Part shown: positions 27,551 through 36,518 of the stretch, in pieces
How positions within the stretch are numbered: position 1 is the first letter of the stretch
Layout: every line of letters starts with the position of its first letter
DNA from: Streptomyces sp. ISL-11
GTDB taxonomy: Bacteria; Actinomycetota; Actinomycetes; Streptomycetales; Streptomycetaceae
Reading direction: 5' to 3'
Length of the DNA: 57,158 bases
Assembly (NCBI RefSeq): GCF_018614525.1
Contig: NZ_JAGGOL010000001.1
Location: 1 to 57,158 of the forward strand
Translations under genes and position numbers: made by a program
The notes under the pieces: model-generated
Database searches by the model: none
The model's input: the letters and a program-made list of their open reading frames with translations, nothing else
Told to the model about the DNA's origin: nothing

Positions 27551-27823
27551 GTGAGAAGCGAAGATACGCCTTTCGAGGGCGGCCCCCTGGACGGGCGCGT
27601 ACTGCCGGTGCTCCTGGGAGCCACCGGGCACCCGCCGAAGACCTACGAGGTCCCCGTGCCGGCCGAGGACGGCGGGGCGCCCGCCGTGCACGTCTACCGG
27701 CGGGTCCAGGCGGCCACGACGCGCCGGCTGGGGCTGCCGAAGGGCTGGAAGTACGTGTACGACCCGGAGGGCGCCCCGGGTGGCCGCGGGCTGAAGTGGC
27801 CATGGACGCGTCCCGGAGCGTGA
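27551..27823 (+). CDS. Small conserved hypothetical protein
   Basis: A 90-aa soluble protein starting at GTG 27551 (GGAG ten bases upstream). It has a conserved-looking N-terminus [13 protein letters not shown] and a Trp/Tyr-rich end ([18 protein letters not shown]). No enzyme motif is visible. Similar small proteins beginning with an F-x-G-G-P-x-D-G motif occur in actinobacteria and phages, with unknown function. It follows the TetR gene by 37 bases. Confidence 0.65.
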   Translation: MRSEDTPFEGGPLDGRVLPVLLGATGHPPKTYEVPVPAEDGGAPAVHVYRRVQAATTRRLGLPKGWKYVYDPEGAPGGRGLKWPWTRPGA

Positions 27824-28000
27824 AGCACCGCAGGCAGGCGCGTGTCACATAACAGGCGCTCCTCCGAACGGGTGAGGAAAGACCACCCAAGGAGTGAGCG
27901 GATTAGGCGGATCCGCCCACGCCCACTGCCGTGAGGGCGATCACCCGTGCCAGGATCCTCCGTGGGCAAACGATCACACCACCACCCCGGAGGTGAGTCC

Positions 28001-29149
28001 GTGCCAGGACGGTTCGCGCGCTCTGTCCGCGCGGCGGCGCTGGCCGCCGGCGCTGCGTCGCTCGTACTGCCGGCCCCACCGGCGTCGGCGGCCCCCGCCG
28101 ACCCGCCCGACCAGCCCGTCAGCGTCCTCCTCGCCCGGCTCCAGACGCTCTACGTCAAGGCCGAGGAGGCCACCGAGACGTACAACGCGACCGAGGAGAA
28201 GCTCAAGAGACAGCGCACGCGGGTCACGGGGCTCGACCACGACCTCGCCGCCGCCCGCGCCGCCCTCGCCGACAGCCTCGACGACGCCGGGCGGCTCGCC
28301 CGGGAGCAGTACCAGGGCACCAGGAACGTCCTCTCGCCGTCCATGGGCTTCCTGCTCAGCCGGGACCCCGCCCACGCCTTCGACCACGGCCACCAGCTGG
28401 GCCGCGCGGCCGGACGACGCGCCGCGACGATCGTCCGCCTCACCGACAACGCCGAACGGCGGACGGATCTGGCCGTCAAGGCGCACGACGCCCTCACCGT
28501 GCGCGAGGCGCTCGCCGCGCAGCAGAAGAAGGAGCGCGACGCGGTCCGCAAGAGCCTGGCCCGGGTCGAGCGGATGCTGGCGTCACTGAGCGGTGAGCAG
28601 CTCGCCGAGCTGTGGAAACTGGAGCAGCGCTCCATATCCCGCGCCCAGCGCGAGCTGCTCGCCTCGGGCCGGCTGAGCGGGGCCGGCACACCGTCCGCCG
28701 CGGGCGGCCGGGCGCTGGCGTACGCGTACGAGCAGATAGGCAAGCCCTACGTGTGGGGCTCGGAGGGCCCGGACTCCTTCGACTGTTCCGGACTCACCTC
28801 GCAGGCGTGGGCGCACGCGGGCGACGTCATCCCGCGGACGAGCCAGGAGCAGTGGAAGTCGCTGCCGAAGGTTCCCCTGAGCCAGTTGCGCCCCGGTGAC
28901 CTGGTGGTCTACTTCCAGGGCGCCACCCATGTGGCGCTGTACATCGGTGACGGCATGGTCATCCAGGCACCCCGGCCGGGCGCCCGGGTCAAGGTGTCGC
29001 CGATCGCGGCGAACCCGCTGCTGGGCGCCGTACGCCCGGACGCCGGCCGGGCGCCGCTGCGCAGCTATGTACCGCCGAGGCTGCCGGACGGCGCCGCGAA
29101 CGGCTCGGACACCGGCTACGGCTCGGTGGGGGCACCCTCGAAGACCTGA
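28001..29149 (+). CDS. Secreted NlpC/P60 peptidoglycan hydrolase
   Basis: An exported cell-wall endopeptidase of 382 aa. Signal peptide at residues 1-31 (basic start, AALAAGAASLVLPAPPASA). A coiled-coil region (about 40-225) holds the enzyme inactive or positions it, and the C-terminal NlpC/P60 domain (about 235-345) has the catalytic Cys in DSFDCSGLTSQAW (about 260) and His in GATHVALYIGDG (about 308). It would cut between D-Glu and the diamino acid of stem peptides. GTG at 28001 follows GGAGGTGA. The 177-base upstream gap has a small GGCGGATCCGCC palindrome. Confidence 0.94.
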   Translation: MPGRFARSVRAAALAAGAASLVLPAPPASAAPADPPDQPVSVLLARLQTLYVKAEEATETYNATEEKLKRQRTRVTGLDHDLAAARAALADSLDDAGRLAREQYQGTRNVLSPSMGFLLSRDPAHAFDHGHQLGRAAGRRAATIVRLTDNAERRTDLAVKAHDALTVREALAAQQKKERDAVRKSLARVERMLASLSGEQLAELWKLEQRSISRAQRELLASGRLSGAGTPSAAGGRALAYAYEQIGKPYVWGSEGPDSFDCSGLTSQAWAHAGDVIPRTSQEQWKSLPKVPLSQLRPGDLVVYFQGATHVALYIGDGMVIQAPRPGARVKVSPIAANPLLGAVRPDAGRAPLRSYVPPRLPDGAANGSDTGYGSVGAPSKT

Positions 29150-29169
29150 CGAGGACGCCCCGGCCCCAT

Positions 29170-30432
29170 TCAGCCCGCCGCCTCCGCCGCCACCTCCGCC
29201 ACGTAGGCTGCCGCCCGCTCCGGTGTGTAGAAGAAGCCCTCGAAGTCGGACGGGTCGTCGAAGCCGCGCGCGAGACGGTCGGCGATCGGCTGGAGTCCGG
29301 CCGCCGCGCCCATCAGCTCCATGACGTGCGCGGCCGGCGGCGCGAGCATCGCGTTGGTCCACCGGGTGGCGTGCCGCGCCCGCTCCCAGTGGCGGTCGAA
29401 GGCGGCGGTCATCCACTCCTCGTCGAAGGGCAGCTCGCCGCGCTCGGTGATCGAGGCGAGGTACGAAGCCGCGCACTTGGCGGCCGAGTTGGCGCCCTGG
29501 CCGGTGACCGGGTCGTCGGCGACGACGCTGTCGCCCACGCCGAGGACCAGCCCGCCCGACGGCAGCCGTCCGACGGGCCGGCGGACCGTGGGGGTGTAGC
29601 CGCCGGCCAAGGTGGCTCCCGCGTCGGTCAGTTCGACGTCGGTGGCCCGCGCGTACTCCCACGGCACGAACCGCTCCAGCAGCTCCAGGGTCGTCGCCAG
29701 GTGCTCGCTCGGGCTCCGCAGCCCGGCGAAGACGTCGAGCGGCCCGCCGGGCACGCCCTCCCAGAACAGGATGTCGGCGCGGCCGGACAGGGTGAGCGTC
29801 GGCACGACGAAGAACTCCCCGACGCCGGGCACCAGATTGCAGCGCACCGCCTCGGACCCCGGGTGCTCGGGGCGGGGGCCGAGCCCGTGCACGTACGCCA
29901 CCGCCAGGGCGCGCTGCGGCGTGGTGTACCGGGAGCGGGTGGGGTCCCGGCCGAAGAGCTCCGCGAGTTCGCCTTTGCCCGCCGCGACGAGGACGAGGTC
30001 GTAGCGGCTCACGAGGAAGTCCAGGTCGGAGACCGTCGCGCCGTGGATGACGAGCCTGCCGCCGCGGTCGGCGAAGGCGTCCAGCCAGCCGGCCAGCTTC
30101 AGCCGCTGGTCGACGGAGCGGGCGCAGCCGTCCAGCCGGCCCACCCAGTCGATCGCGCGCCGGTGCCCGCCGCCCGGCCCGTCGGCGGGGCCGGACACCG
30201 AGACGCCGACGCCGTCGATGCGCGGAGCGGCACCGGACCACTGGTCGAGGCCCAGGTCACGTTCGTACCGCAGCGCCGTGGGAAAGAGGCACTGCGCGGA
30301 CGTCACCCGGCCGGAACGTATCTCCTCGGAGGTCCGGTTCGACATCAGGGTCACGTCGTACCCCTGGGCCTGGAGCCCGAGGGCCAGCTGGAGTCCGGAC
30401 TGGCCGGCTCCGACGATGAGGATGCGCCGCAC
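29170..30432 (-). CDS. Styrene/indole monooxygenase-like FAD oxygenase (StyA type)
   Basis: 420 aa. The FAD-binding GAGQSGLQLALGL motif lies at residues 8-20, and a second dinucleotide motif near GVGDSVVADDPVTGQGANSAAK (about 297-318) matches group E flavin monooxygenases, which epoxidise styrene or oxidise indole with FADH2 supplied by a partner reductase. No reductase gene is present nearby. GTG at 30432 has AGGAG upstream. It lies 19 bases after cvnD and so is almost certainly the last gene of the conservon operon. It could make or detect a small molecule linked to the signalling complex. Confidence 0.85.
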   Translation of the reverse strand: MRRILIVGAGQSGLQLALGLQAQGYDVTLMSNRTSEEIRSGRVTSAQCLFPTALRYERDLGLDQWSGAAPRIDGVGVSVSGPADGPGGGHRRAIDWVGRLDGCARSVDQRLKLAGWLDAFADRGGRLVIHGATVSDLDFLVSRYDLVLVAAGKGELAELFGRDPTRSRYTTPQRALAVAYVHGLGPRPEHPGSEAVRCNLVPGVGEFFVVPTLTLSGRADILFWEGVPGGPLDVFAGLRSPSEHLATTLELLERFVPWEYARATDVELTDAGATLAGGYTPTVRRPVGRLPSGGLVLGVGDSVVADDPVTGQGANSAAKCAASYLASITERGELPFDEEWMTAAFDRHWERARHATRWTNAMLAPPAAHVMELMGAAAGLQPIADRLARGFDDPSDFEGFFYTPERAAAYVAEVAAEAAG

Positions 30433-30451
30433 GGGGCCGCTCCTGTAGGTC

Positions 30452-31111
30452 TCATCCGGGTGTTGCGTCGAGGGCCCGGCCGACGAGGATCAGCAGGGTG
30501 TCGACGACCGCGATCCGTCTGCGGGCGTCCATGGTGACGAGCGGCACCTGCCGGGGCAGGGAGAGTGCCTCGCGCACCACTTCTCCTTCGAAGCGGTCGG
30601 TGCCCTCGAAGTGGTTGACCGCGACGATGTACGGCAACCCCGCGGTCTCGAAGTAGTCGAGTGCCGGGAAGCACTCCTCCAGCCGCCGGGTGTCGGCGAG
30701 GACGACCGCGCCGATCGCGCCGCGCACCAGGTCGTCCCACATGAACCAGAATCGTTTCTGGCCGGGTGTGCCGAAGAGGTACAGCACGAGGTCGGCGTCG
30801 AGGGTGATCCGGCCGAAGTCCATGGCGACGGTGGTCGTCGTCTTCTCCGGTATGGCGGAGAGGTCCTCCCGGGGCTCGGCGGCGGTCGTCATGACCACCT
30901 CGGTCCGCAGGGGCGTGATCTCCGAGACGGAGCCGACGAAGGTCGTCTTGCCGACGCCGAAGCCCCCGGCCACCACGATCTTCGTGGCGTGGGGCGCGCG
31001 CATCCGGTCCGTCTGCCAACCGTGCGCCTCGTCGTCGTGACCCGGGTCCGGCGCGTCGCGGACGGCCAGCGCCGTCGCCTCGATGCCGGCGTCAGAGCCT
31101 GTGGAGTCCAC
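30452..31111 (-). CDS. Conservon GTP-binding protein (CvnD-like)
   Basis: A small Ras-like GTPase of 219 aa acting at the membrane with the conservon sensor kinase. The P-loop GGFGVGKTT is near residue 49, a switch/G3-like GTPGQKRFWFMWDDL near 114 and an NHFEG G4-like element near 166 (a divergent NKxD). GTG at 31111 overlaps the end of the DUF742 gene by 20 bases. The first 40 residues are an acidic extension. Confidence 0.9.
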   Translation of the reverse strand: MDSTGSDAGIEATALAVRDAPDPGHDDEAHGWQTDRMRAPHATKIVVAGGFGVGKTTFVGSVSEITPLRTEVVMTTAAEPREDLSAIPEKTTTTVAMDFGRITLDADLVLYLFGTPGQKRFWFMWDDLVRGAIGAVVLADTRRLEECFPALDYFETAGLPYIVAVNHFEGTDRFEGEVVREALSLPRQVPLVTMDARRRIAVVDTLLILVGRALDATPG

Positions 31112-31502
31112 CCCGCACCCTTTCCAGCAGTGCCCGGTCGGGCCGGCCGGTGCCGTGTCCGGTGTCGAAGACGCGGATGCGGCCCTGGTCGGCCAGTTCG
31201 AGCAGCAGCACCCGGACGACGCCCAGCGGCATCTTCAGCAGCGCGGCGACCTCGGCGACCGAGCGCAGCCGGCGGCACAGGTCCACGACGGCACGTGCCT
31301 CGGGTCCGGCCTTGGCGGTGAGGCCGGCCGGGGCGGGCCGCTCGCGGTCGTCGCCGCGCGGGGCGCCCGCGGCGTCGACGACGGTGTCGACGGCGGCCAC
31401 GAACGTCTCGACGAGCAGCACGCCGCGCCGGCCCGGGCGGCTGCCGTCGGCCGAGTACGGGCGGACGCGCGCCGGCTTGGGGCGGAGCGCGGCGCTGTTC
31501 AT
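31092..31502 (-). CDS. Conservon DUF742 protein (CvnC-like)
   Basis: 136 aa. A C-terminal helix-turn-helix-like DUF742 domain is seen: RRLRSVAEVAALLKMPLGVVRVLLLELADQGRIRVFD (about 77-113). In known conservons this protein joins the roadblock and GTPase proteins at the kinase. ATG at 31502 overlaps the roadblock stop (ATGA), chosen over the longer upstream frame. The first 45 residues are basic and likely flexible. Confidence 0.92.
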   Translation of the reverse strand: MNSAALRPKPARVRPYSADGSRPGRRGVLLVETFVAAVDTVVDAAGAPRGDDRERPAPAGLTAKAGPEARAVVDLCRRLRSVAEVAALLKMPLGVVRVLLLELADQGRIRVFDTGHGTGRPDRALLERVRGGLHRL

Positions 31503-32014
31503 TCGACCGCCTCCACCGACTGGCGCAGCTCCCTGCGCAGGGCGGGGGTGAGGACGTGTCCGGCCCGGCCGACGAAGAGCGCCATGTGGTAGGCGACGAC
31601 GCTCATGTCGCACTCGGGCGCGGCGTGGACGCCCAGCAGGGAGCCGTCGCTGATGGTCATCACGAAGAGGCTGCCGTCCTCCATCGCGACCATGGTCTGT
31701 TTGACGAGGCCGCCGTCCATCAGGGACGCGGCGCCGGTCGTCAGGCTGCCCAGCCCGGCGACGATGGTGGCGAGGTCGCCGGTGGAGCCCCGGGGGCTCG
31801 CCGGCCGGTCGTCGCCGGTGTACGGCGTCCGCTCCGGGTCGGAGGAGAGCAGCAGCAGGCCGTCGGAGGAGACCACGGCCACCGAGCGGATGCCGGGCAC
31901 CTCCTCGACCAGTCCGGACAGCAGCCAGTGCAGGTTGCGGGCCTCGTGGCTCAGCCCGAACACGACGGGGCCGACAGGGGTGACGGGGGTGGCCCCCCGG
32001 GAAATCGCAGTCAA
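31499..32014 (-). CDS. Conservon roadblock/LC7 protein (CvnB-like)
   Basis: 171 aa with a roadblock/LC7 fold: LHWLLSGLVEEVPGIRSVAVVSSDGLLLLSS (about 28-58), then LGSLTTGAASL and MEDGSLFVMTISDGSLLGVHA. It is a non-enzymatic partner that would bind the sensor kinase and the GTPase. Start is TTG at 32014, overlapping the kinase stop by four bases (TTGA), with GAGGAGG eight bases upstream inside the kinase gene. Confidence 0.93.
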   Translation of the reverse strand: MTAISRGATPVTPVGPVVFGLSHEARNLHWLLSGLVEEVPGIRSVAVVSSDGLLLLSSDPERTPYTGDDRPASPRGSTGDLATIVAGLGSLTTGAASLMDGGLVKQTMVAMEDGSLFVMTISDGSLLGVHAAPECDMSVVAYHMALFVGRAGHVLTPALRRELRQSVEAVE

Positions 32015-34590
32015 CCGCGTGCCTCCTCGACAGTGCCGCCCGTGGCCGGCAACCCTGCTTGGTTCCGATCAGTGATGCGCCCGGCCGCCTCCGCCTCGGC
32101 GACCCGCCGTCCCTCGGTCGCGCCCCGCTGGAACCCCGACAGCTTGCGCCGCAGGGCCTCCGCGTCGACGCTCTTGCGCACCGGCGGCGGTGCGGGCTGG
32201 TGCGGCACGGCCTTCGGCGTGCGCTTGGGCAGGCCGTTGCCGACGACCGGGGCGCCGGCCTCCGGCGGACGGGCGTGCCGGCCCATGACGGCGGCCGGCG
32301 CGGCCGGCAGCCCGGTGACCCGTATCGGACCGCCCGCCGGCCCGGCGGGCGGGTCGGCGGGGTGTACGGGCACGGGTGAGGGGATGGCCCGTACGTCCGC
32401 GGTGCGCTGCGGGCGGCCGGGCAGGGCGTGGGAGTTGGCCTCGGCGATCGAGCCGGGAAGGTGGATCCGCGGCGCGGCGGCGGCGCCCGGCACCAGGGGG
32501 GTGTCGGCGAGGCCGGTGACGGTCGGCGAGCCGTCCGCCAGGACCGGCAGCGGCAGGACGACGAGCGCGGCGGTCCCGCCGGTCATCTGCTCCCGCAGCT
32601 GGACGCGCACCCCGTGGCGGCCGGCGAGCCGCGCGACCACGTACAGGCCGAGGCCCCGGCCCGGATCGCCCTGCTGCTCGGGGTGGCCGGCCAGGTCGGC
32701 GCGGCCGGTCGGCGCGCCCGGGGCCCGGGGGCCCTCCGGGTCGGGGTCGGCCAGCAGGGCGTTGAGCTCTCCGAGCCGGTCGGCGGTGATGCCGATGCCC
32801 TCGTCCTGGACGGAGAGCACGATCTCGCCGGTCTCCAGGGTCCAGCCGGAGAGCTGTACGTGGGAGTCGGCCGGGGAGAAGGCCGTGGCGTTCTCCAGGA
32901 GTTCGGCCACCAGGTGGCTGACGTCGTCCGAGGCGTACCCGGCGAGGAGGGCGTGCGGCGGCAGGGACTGGATGCGCACCCGCTGATACCGCTCGATCTC
33001 GCCCGCCGATGCGCGCAGGACGTCCAGCAGCGGTACGGGCGCGGTGCGGGCGCTGCCGCTCTCGGCGCCGGCGATGGCGAGGAGGTTCTCGCTGTTGCGG
33101 CGCATGCGGGTGGCGAGGTGGTCGAGCGTGAAGAGGGTCTCCAGGCGCTCGGGATCGGTCTCGTGGGCCTCCAGGCCCTCGATGACGGCGAGTTGGCGCT
33201 CGACGAGGCCGAGGGTGCGCAGCGAGAGGCCGACGAGGAGGCCGTGCGCCCGGTCGGCCGGGCCGTCGGTGCGGACGGCCGCGGGCTCGGGCTCGGCGAG
33301 CTCCTCGGCCAGCCGCTCGGAGAGCTGCTGGTGGCGGTCGCGCAGGGCTTCGCGCTCCTCGGCGATGATCTGCCGGGACGTCACGAGCCGGGTGCGTTCG
33401 CCTTCGAGGACGGCGATGCGTTCCCGCTGCCGGTGCGCGGTCTCGCGCAGGACGTTGACGGCGCGCACGATCTCGGCGATCTCGTCGTCGCGGCCGGTCA
33501 GGGCGACCGGCTGTTCGGCCGCCGGGTCGGCGCAGACGCGGCGGGCCCCGAGCCGCAGGGTGTCGAGCGGCCGGGTGACGGAGCGGGTGGTCCGCAGGCC
33601 GGCTCCGAGGGCGATCAGCAGGCAGAGGGCGGAGGCGCCGCCGCGCAGCTCCACGTCGGCGCGGGCGTCGTCGCGCAGCCCCTCCAGGCGCCGCTTCTCC
33701 TGGGCGGCGAGGCCGGATTCGACCTGGCGCATCCGCTCGACGCGGTCGGTGAGGGCGGTGCGTACGGGCCCGGGGGGCTGGTCGGCTAGGTCGGCGGCGG
33801 AGGGCTGGGAGCGGGCGAGGCGGGCCAGGTGCCCGTCGGCGGCGGTGACCCCGGGGCCGGTGACCGTGCCGGTGAAGCGCTCGCGGGCGCCGGTGCCCGC
33901 GAGCCGGCGGAAGTCGTCGAGGGCGTCCCGCTCCCGCTGGGCGGAGCGCTGGGCCGCGGCGGCGAGGGCGGACTGCTGGGTGCCGTGCGCGGCGAGGGCG
34001 CCGAGGAGCAGGGCCCGGGTGGCGGACGCCTCCTCGACGGCGCGGCCCAGCGGGAGCAGGGCGGCCGGGCCGGAGCCGGCGGGACCTTCGACGGTGTCGG
34101 CCACCGCGTGCAGTTCCCGCACGGTGGTGGTGTAGGCGGCGAAGGCGGCCAGGGCGTCGCCGCCGTCGGCGGCCAGGGCCTGGGTCCGTGCCTCGGGAAT
34201 CGCGTCGAGCAGGCGGCGCAGGGAGGCGGGGGCGGCGGGGCGGTACTCCTCGATCCGCCGTTGCACCTCGGCACGTTGCGCGTCGGAGAGGCCGGCCTCC
34301 GGGGCTCCGGAGCGGCCGGCGGCCACGTACCGGGTCATGGCGTCGCGCTCGTCCGCGAGGACGTGGGCGAGGGCGAGGGCGGGTCCGGCGTCCTCGGCGA
34401 GGGCCACGAGCCGCCGGTCCCCGGTCAGTTCGCGGGAGGCGTCCACGACGCCGAAGGCACCGGCCCCGAGCACCGCGAGGGCGGCGACCGCGACCGAGGC
34501 GGTCAGCCGGTTACGTACGCGGGCGGTGCGCTCTCGCACCGCCGTGGACCGCTGCTCTCGCTCGCCGCCCCCAAGCCGCTTCTTCCGCAC
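32011..34590 (-). CDS. Conservon sensor histidine kinase-like protein (CvnA-like)
   Basis: A membrane protein of about 859 aa. One helix (about 27-48) leads to a long extracellular helical sensor region of the nitrate/nitrite-sensor type (about 50-310), a second helix (about 315-335), a HAMP-like segment with coiled coil (about 340-430), and an ATPase domain with N-box LVAELLENATAFSP near 575, G1 DEGIG near 612 and a GRGLGLYVVARLA box near 663. No clear phospho-acceptor H-box precedes it; known conservon kinases are likewise divergent. A Pro/Ala-rich tail of about 150 residues follows. GTG at 34590 is the best start; GTG 34542 is possible. Confidence 0.9.
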   Translation of the reverse strand: MRKKRLGGGEREQRSTAVRERTARVRNRLTASVAVAALAVLGAGAFGVVDASRELTGDRRLVALAEDAGPALALAHVLADERDAMTRYVAAGRSGAPEAGLSDAQRAEVQRRIEEYRPAAPASLRRLLDAIPEARTQALAADGGDALAAFAAYTTTVRELHAVADTVEGPAGSGPAALLPLGRAVEEASATRALLLGALAAHGTQQSALAAAAQRSAQRERDALDDFRRLAGTGARERFTGTVTGPGVTAADGHLARLARSQPSAADLADQPPGPVRTALTDRVERMRQVESGLAAQEKRRLEGLRDDARADVELRGGASALCLLIALGAGLRTTRSVTRPLDTLRLGARRVCADPAAEQPVALTGRDDEIAEIVRAVNVLRETAHRQRERIAVLEGERTRLVTSRQIIAEEREALRDRHQQLSERLAEELAEPEPAAVRTDGPADRAHGLLVGLSLRTLGLVERQLAVIEGLEAHETDPERLETLFTLDHLATRMRRNSENLLAIAGAESGSARTAPVPLLDVLRASAGEIERYQRVRIQSLPPHALLAGYASDDVSHLVAELLENATAFSPADSHVQLSGWTLETGEIVLSVQDEGIGITADRLGELNALLADPDPEGPRAPGAPTGRADLAGHPEQQGDPGRGLGLYVVARLAGRHGVRVQLREQMTGGTAALVVLPLPVLADGSPTVTGLADTPLVPGAAAAPRIHLPGSIAEANSHALPGRPQRTADVRAIPSPVPVHPADPPAGPAGGPIRVTGLPAAPAAVMGRHARPPEAGAPVVGNGLPKRTPKAVPHQPAPPPVRKSVDAEALRRKLSGFQRGATEGRRVAEAEAAGRITDRNQAGLPATGGTVEEARG

Positions 34591-34698
34591 CGGTGCTCTC
34601 AATCTTCTCTCGTCCCACCCCTGGTACTGATTTGACCCTTTCAGCACCTCTGCGGGGCAGGTGCCCTTCGACCACCCGGCCACTCGAAGGAGTGAACA

Positions 34699-34713
34699 TC
34701 AATTTGAAATTGA
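34699..34713. promoter_or_regulatory. 15-bp palindrome in the conservon/PP2C divergent region
   Basis: TCAATTT-G-AAATTGA is a perfect palindrome in an AT-rich patch about 110 bases upstream of the kinase start and 120 upstream of the PP2C-like gene. A nearby CACTC-GAAG-GAGTG repeat lies at 34681-34694. The AT-rich islands suggest promoters and a repressor site, but boxes cannot be assigned with confidence. Confidence 0.4.
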
Positions 34714-34832
34714 CCAACGACATATGCATCGGTCGCATTCGGGCCCTCAGTACGTCACTTCAAGAACGCCGGGACAGCCGTCAGGATGCGCGCCCGCACA
34801 CGTAGATTTCCGACATCCGGCACACTGACCTC

Positions 34833-35594
34833 ATGCGCATCGAACTCGCCACCCAACCGGGGGAACCGCACCACCCGAACGAGGACTTCGTGTCCGTGGC
34901 GCTGCCCGCCTCGGGCGGCGGGGGCGTGCTGGTCCTGCTGGACGGGGTGACCCCGCCGCCCTCCGGCGGGACGGGCTGCGCGCACGGCGTGCCGTGGTTC
35001 ACCGCCCGGCTGGGGGGCTCGCTGCTGGAACTGGCGGGCTCGCGACGGGAACTGACGCTCGCCCAGTGCCTGGCCCAGGCCGTCGAGCGGACCGCGGACG
35101 CCCACCGCGCCACGTGCGACCTCACCCACCGCCGCACCCCTCAGGCCACGGTGGTCGTGGCGCGCTGGGACGACGAGCGCGTGGAACACCTGGTGCTCTC
35201 CGACTCCGCCCTGCTCGTGGAGGCCGCGGACGGCACGGTGACGGCCGTGCTCGACGACCGCATCGACAGGCTGGCCGCGCTCGGCCCGGTCACGGACGCG
35301 CAGCGCAACGCGGAGGACGGCTTCTTCACGGCCGCGGCGGATCCGGCCGTCGTCGCCCGCGCGGTGACGGGCACGCTCGCGCGGGCGGAGGTACGGGCGC
35401 TGGCGGCGCTCACGGACGGCGCGGGGCGCTGGGTGGAGAGGTTCCGGGAGGGGGACTGGGCGGACTGCTTCGCCGTCCTGGCGAAGGAGGGGCCGCGGGC
35501 GCTGATCGACCGGGTGCGCGAGGCGGAGCGGGCGGCGGGGCCCCGCCGGGGGAAGAGGCACGATGACGCGGCGGCGGTGTACGCGGAGCTCTGA
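34833..35594 (+). CDS. PP2C-like protein phosphatase
   Basis: 253 aa with PP2C-type metal-binding acidic motifs in order: PNEDFVSVAL (about 15), VLLDGVTPP (about 34), LSDSALLV (about 126), LTDGAGRW (about 193) and HDDAAAVYAEL at the C-terminus (about 243). These match the two-metal site of Ser/Thr phosphatases, though spacing is compact. Start ATG 34833. It is divergently transcribed from the conservon with a 240-base shared upstream region, so it may act on signalling proteins, which is inference. Confidence 0.82.
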   Translation: MRIELATQPGEPHHPNEDFVSVALPASGGGGVLVLLDGVTPPPSGGTGCAHGVPWFTARLGGSLLELAGSRRELTLAQCLAQAVERTADAHRATCDLTHRRTPQATVVVARWDDERVEHLVLSDSALLVEAADGTVTAVLDDRIDRLAALGPVTDAQRNAEDGFFTAAADPAVVARAVTGTLARAEVRALAALTDGAGRWVERFREGDWADCFAVLAKEGPRALIDRVREAERAAGPRRGKRHDDAAAVYAEL

Positions 35595-35662
35595 CGTCGG
35601 CCCCGGGACGGGGGCGGGCGCTGGGCGGCTGAAAACGGCTGAGCCCGGCCGAATCAAGCCCG

Positions 35663-35677
35663 TCCGGCGATTGAGGA
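35663..35677. repeat. Copy of the TCCGGCGATTGAGGA repeat
   Basis: Same core as the arm at 12348-12362, located between the convergent PP2C-like and MarR genes, and followed by a GC-rich stem region (35681-35708). Here only one arm is well kept. Confidence 0.6.
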
Positions 35678-35779
35678 CGCGCCCGCAGGGCGCCCGCCGC
35701 CGTAGGCGGCGAAGACGGCCCGCAGCCGAAGATCCTGGTGCGCACGACACGGCCCGCAGCCGCCCGCTCACACGACCCG

Positions 35780-36274
35780 CTAGCTCTCCGCGCTCACATT
35801 CAGCTGGTGCAGCAGCCGCGCGAGCTCCGCGATCTCCCCGCGGTCCCAGTCCGCCAGCTTCCGTACGTACTGCGCGCGGCGCGCGTCACGGACGCGGGTG
35901 AAGCGGGCGCGGCCCTCCTCGGTGATGCGGACCAGGGACGCGCGGCCGTCGGCCGGGTCCGGCTCGCGGGTGACGAGGCCGAGGTCGCACAGGGCGCGCA
36001 GCTGGCGGCTCATCGTGGCCTTGCCGACGCCGAAGTAGCCGGCGAGGTCGGTGGCGCGCTGCTGTCCGGCGTCCTCCAGGCGGACGAGCAGGCCGTACGC
36101 CGCCGCCTCCAGCTCGGGGTGGACCGCGCGGGCCATCTCGCCGGAGGAGGCGCGGGCGCGGCGCAGGAAGACGGCCAACTCCCGTTCCAGGGAGAGGTAG
36201 GCCCGGTCCATACCACTGCCGCCCTCGGCGTTCGGCCCGCCCCCCTCGGGGAGTGAAGGTGTCGTCTCGTGCAC
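35780..36274 (-). CDS. MarR-family transcriptional regulator
   Basis: 164 aa. A winged helix-turn-helix is visible: QQRATDLAGYFGVGKATMSRQLRALCDLGLVTREPDPADGR (about 70-110), where the D-x-R wing motif is typical of MarR. GTG at 36274 follows GGAGAGGG. It is divergent from the GH25 lysozyme gene; an inverted repeat at 36418-36436 lies between them and could be its operator. Confidence 0.92.
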   Translation of the reverse strand: MHETTPSLPEGGGPNAEGGSGMDRAYLSLERELAVFLRRARASSGEMARAVHPELEAAAYGLLVRLEDAGQQRATDLAGYFGVGKATMSRQLRALCDLGLVTREPDPADGRASLVRITEEGRARFTRVRDARRAQYVRKLADWDRGEIAELARLLHQLNVSAES

Positions 36275-36417
36275 GTCAGTGCCCTCTCCGGCTTTCCGGC
36301 TGCTGAAAATTTCCTGGGCCGCGGAGCATCGCCGCAGCTCTCCCAGTATTTCGCAGGAGTAGACCAACGGCAGCACCGCGTCCCCCTGTGCCGGACGCGT
36401 CCCCGCTCATAATTTTG

Positions 36418-36436
36418 GGTATGACATGGCCATACC
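36418..36436. promoter_or_regulatory. Inverted repeat GGTATG-N7-CATACC
   Basis: A perfect 6-bp inverted repeat in the MarR/GH25 divergent gap (36275-36518), flanked by the AT-rich TCATAATTTT. Spacing of about one helical turn per half-site suits a dimeric regulator such as the neighbouring MarR. Confidence 0.45.
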
Positions 36437-36518
36437 AATGGCGTCCTGTCCGGCCCGACGCTCCCCCTCCCGGCCGTTCCCCCCGCACTCCCCCCACAAG
36501 CATTCCCGGAGATCCCGC

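Noticed and set aside
27824..28000. ydaO-type c-di-AMP riboswitch upstream of the NlpC/P60 gene
   Set aside because: Such riboswitches precede some Streptomyces cell-wall hydrolases, but the conserved blocks are not visible here; only a short GGCGGATCCGCC palindrome is present.
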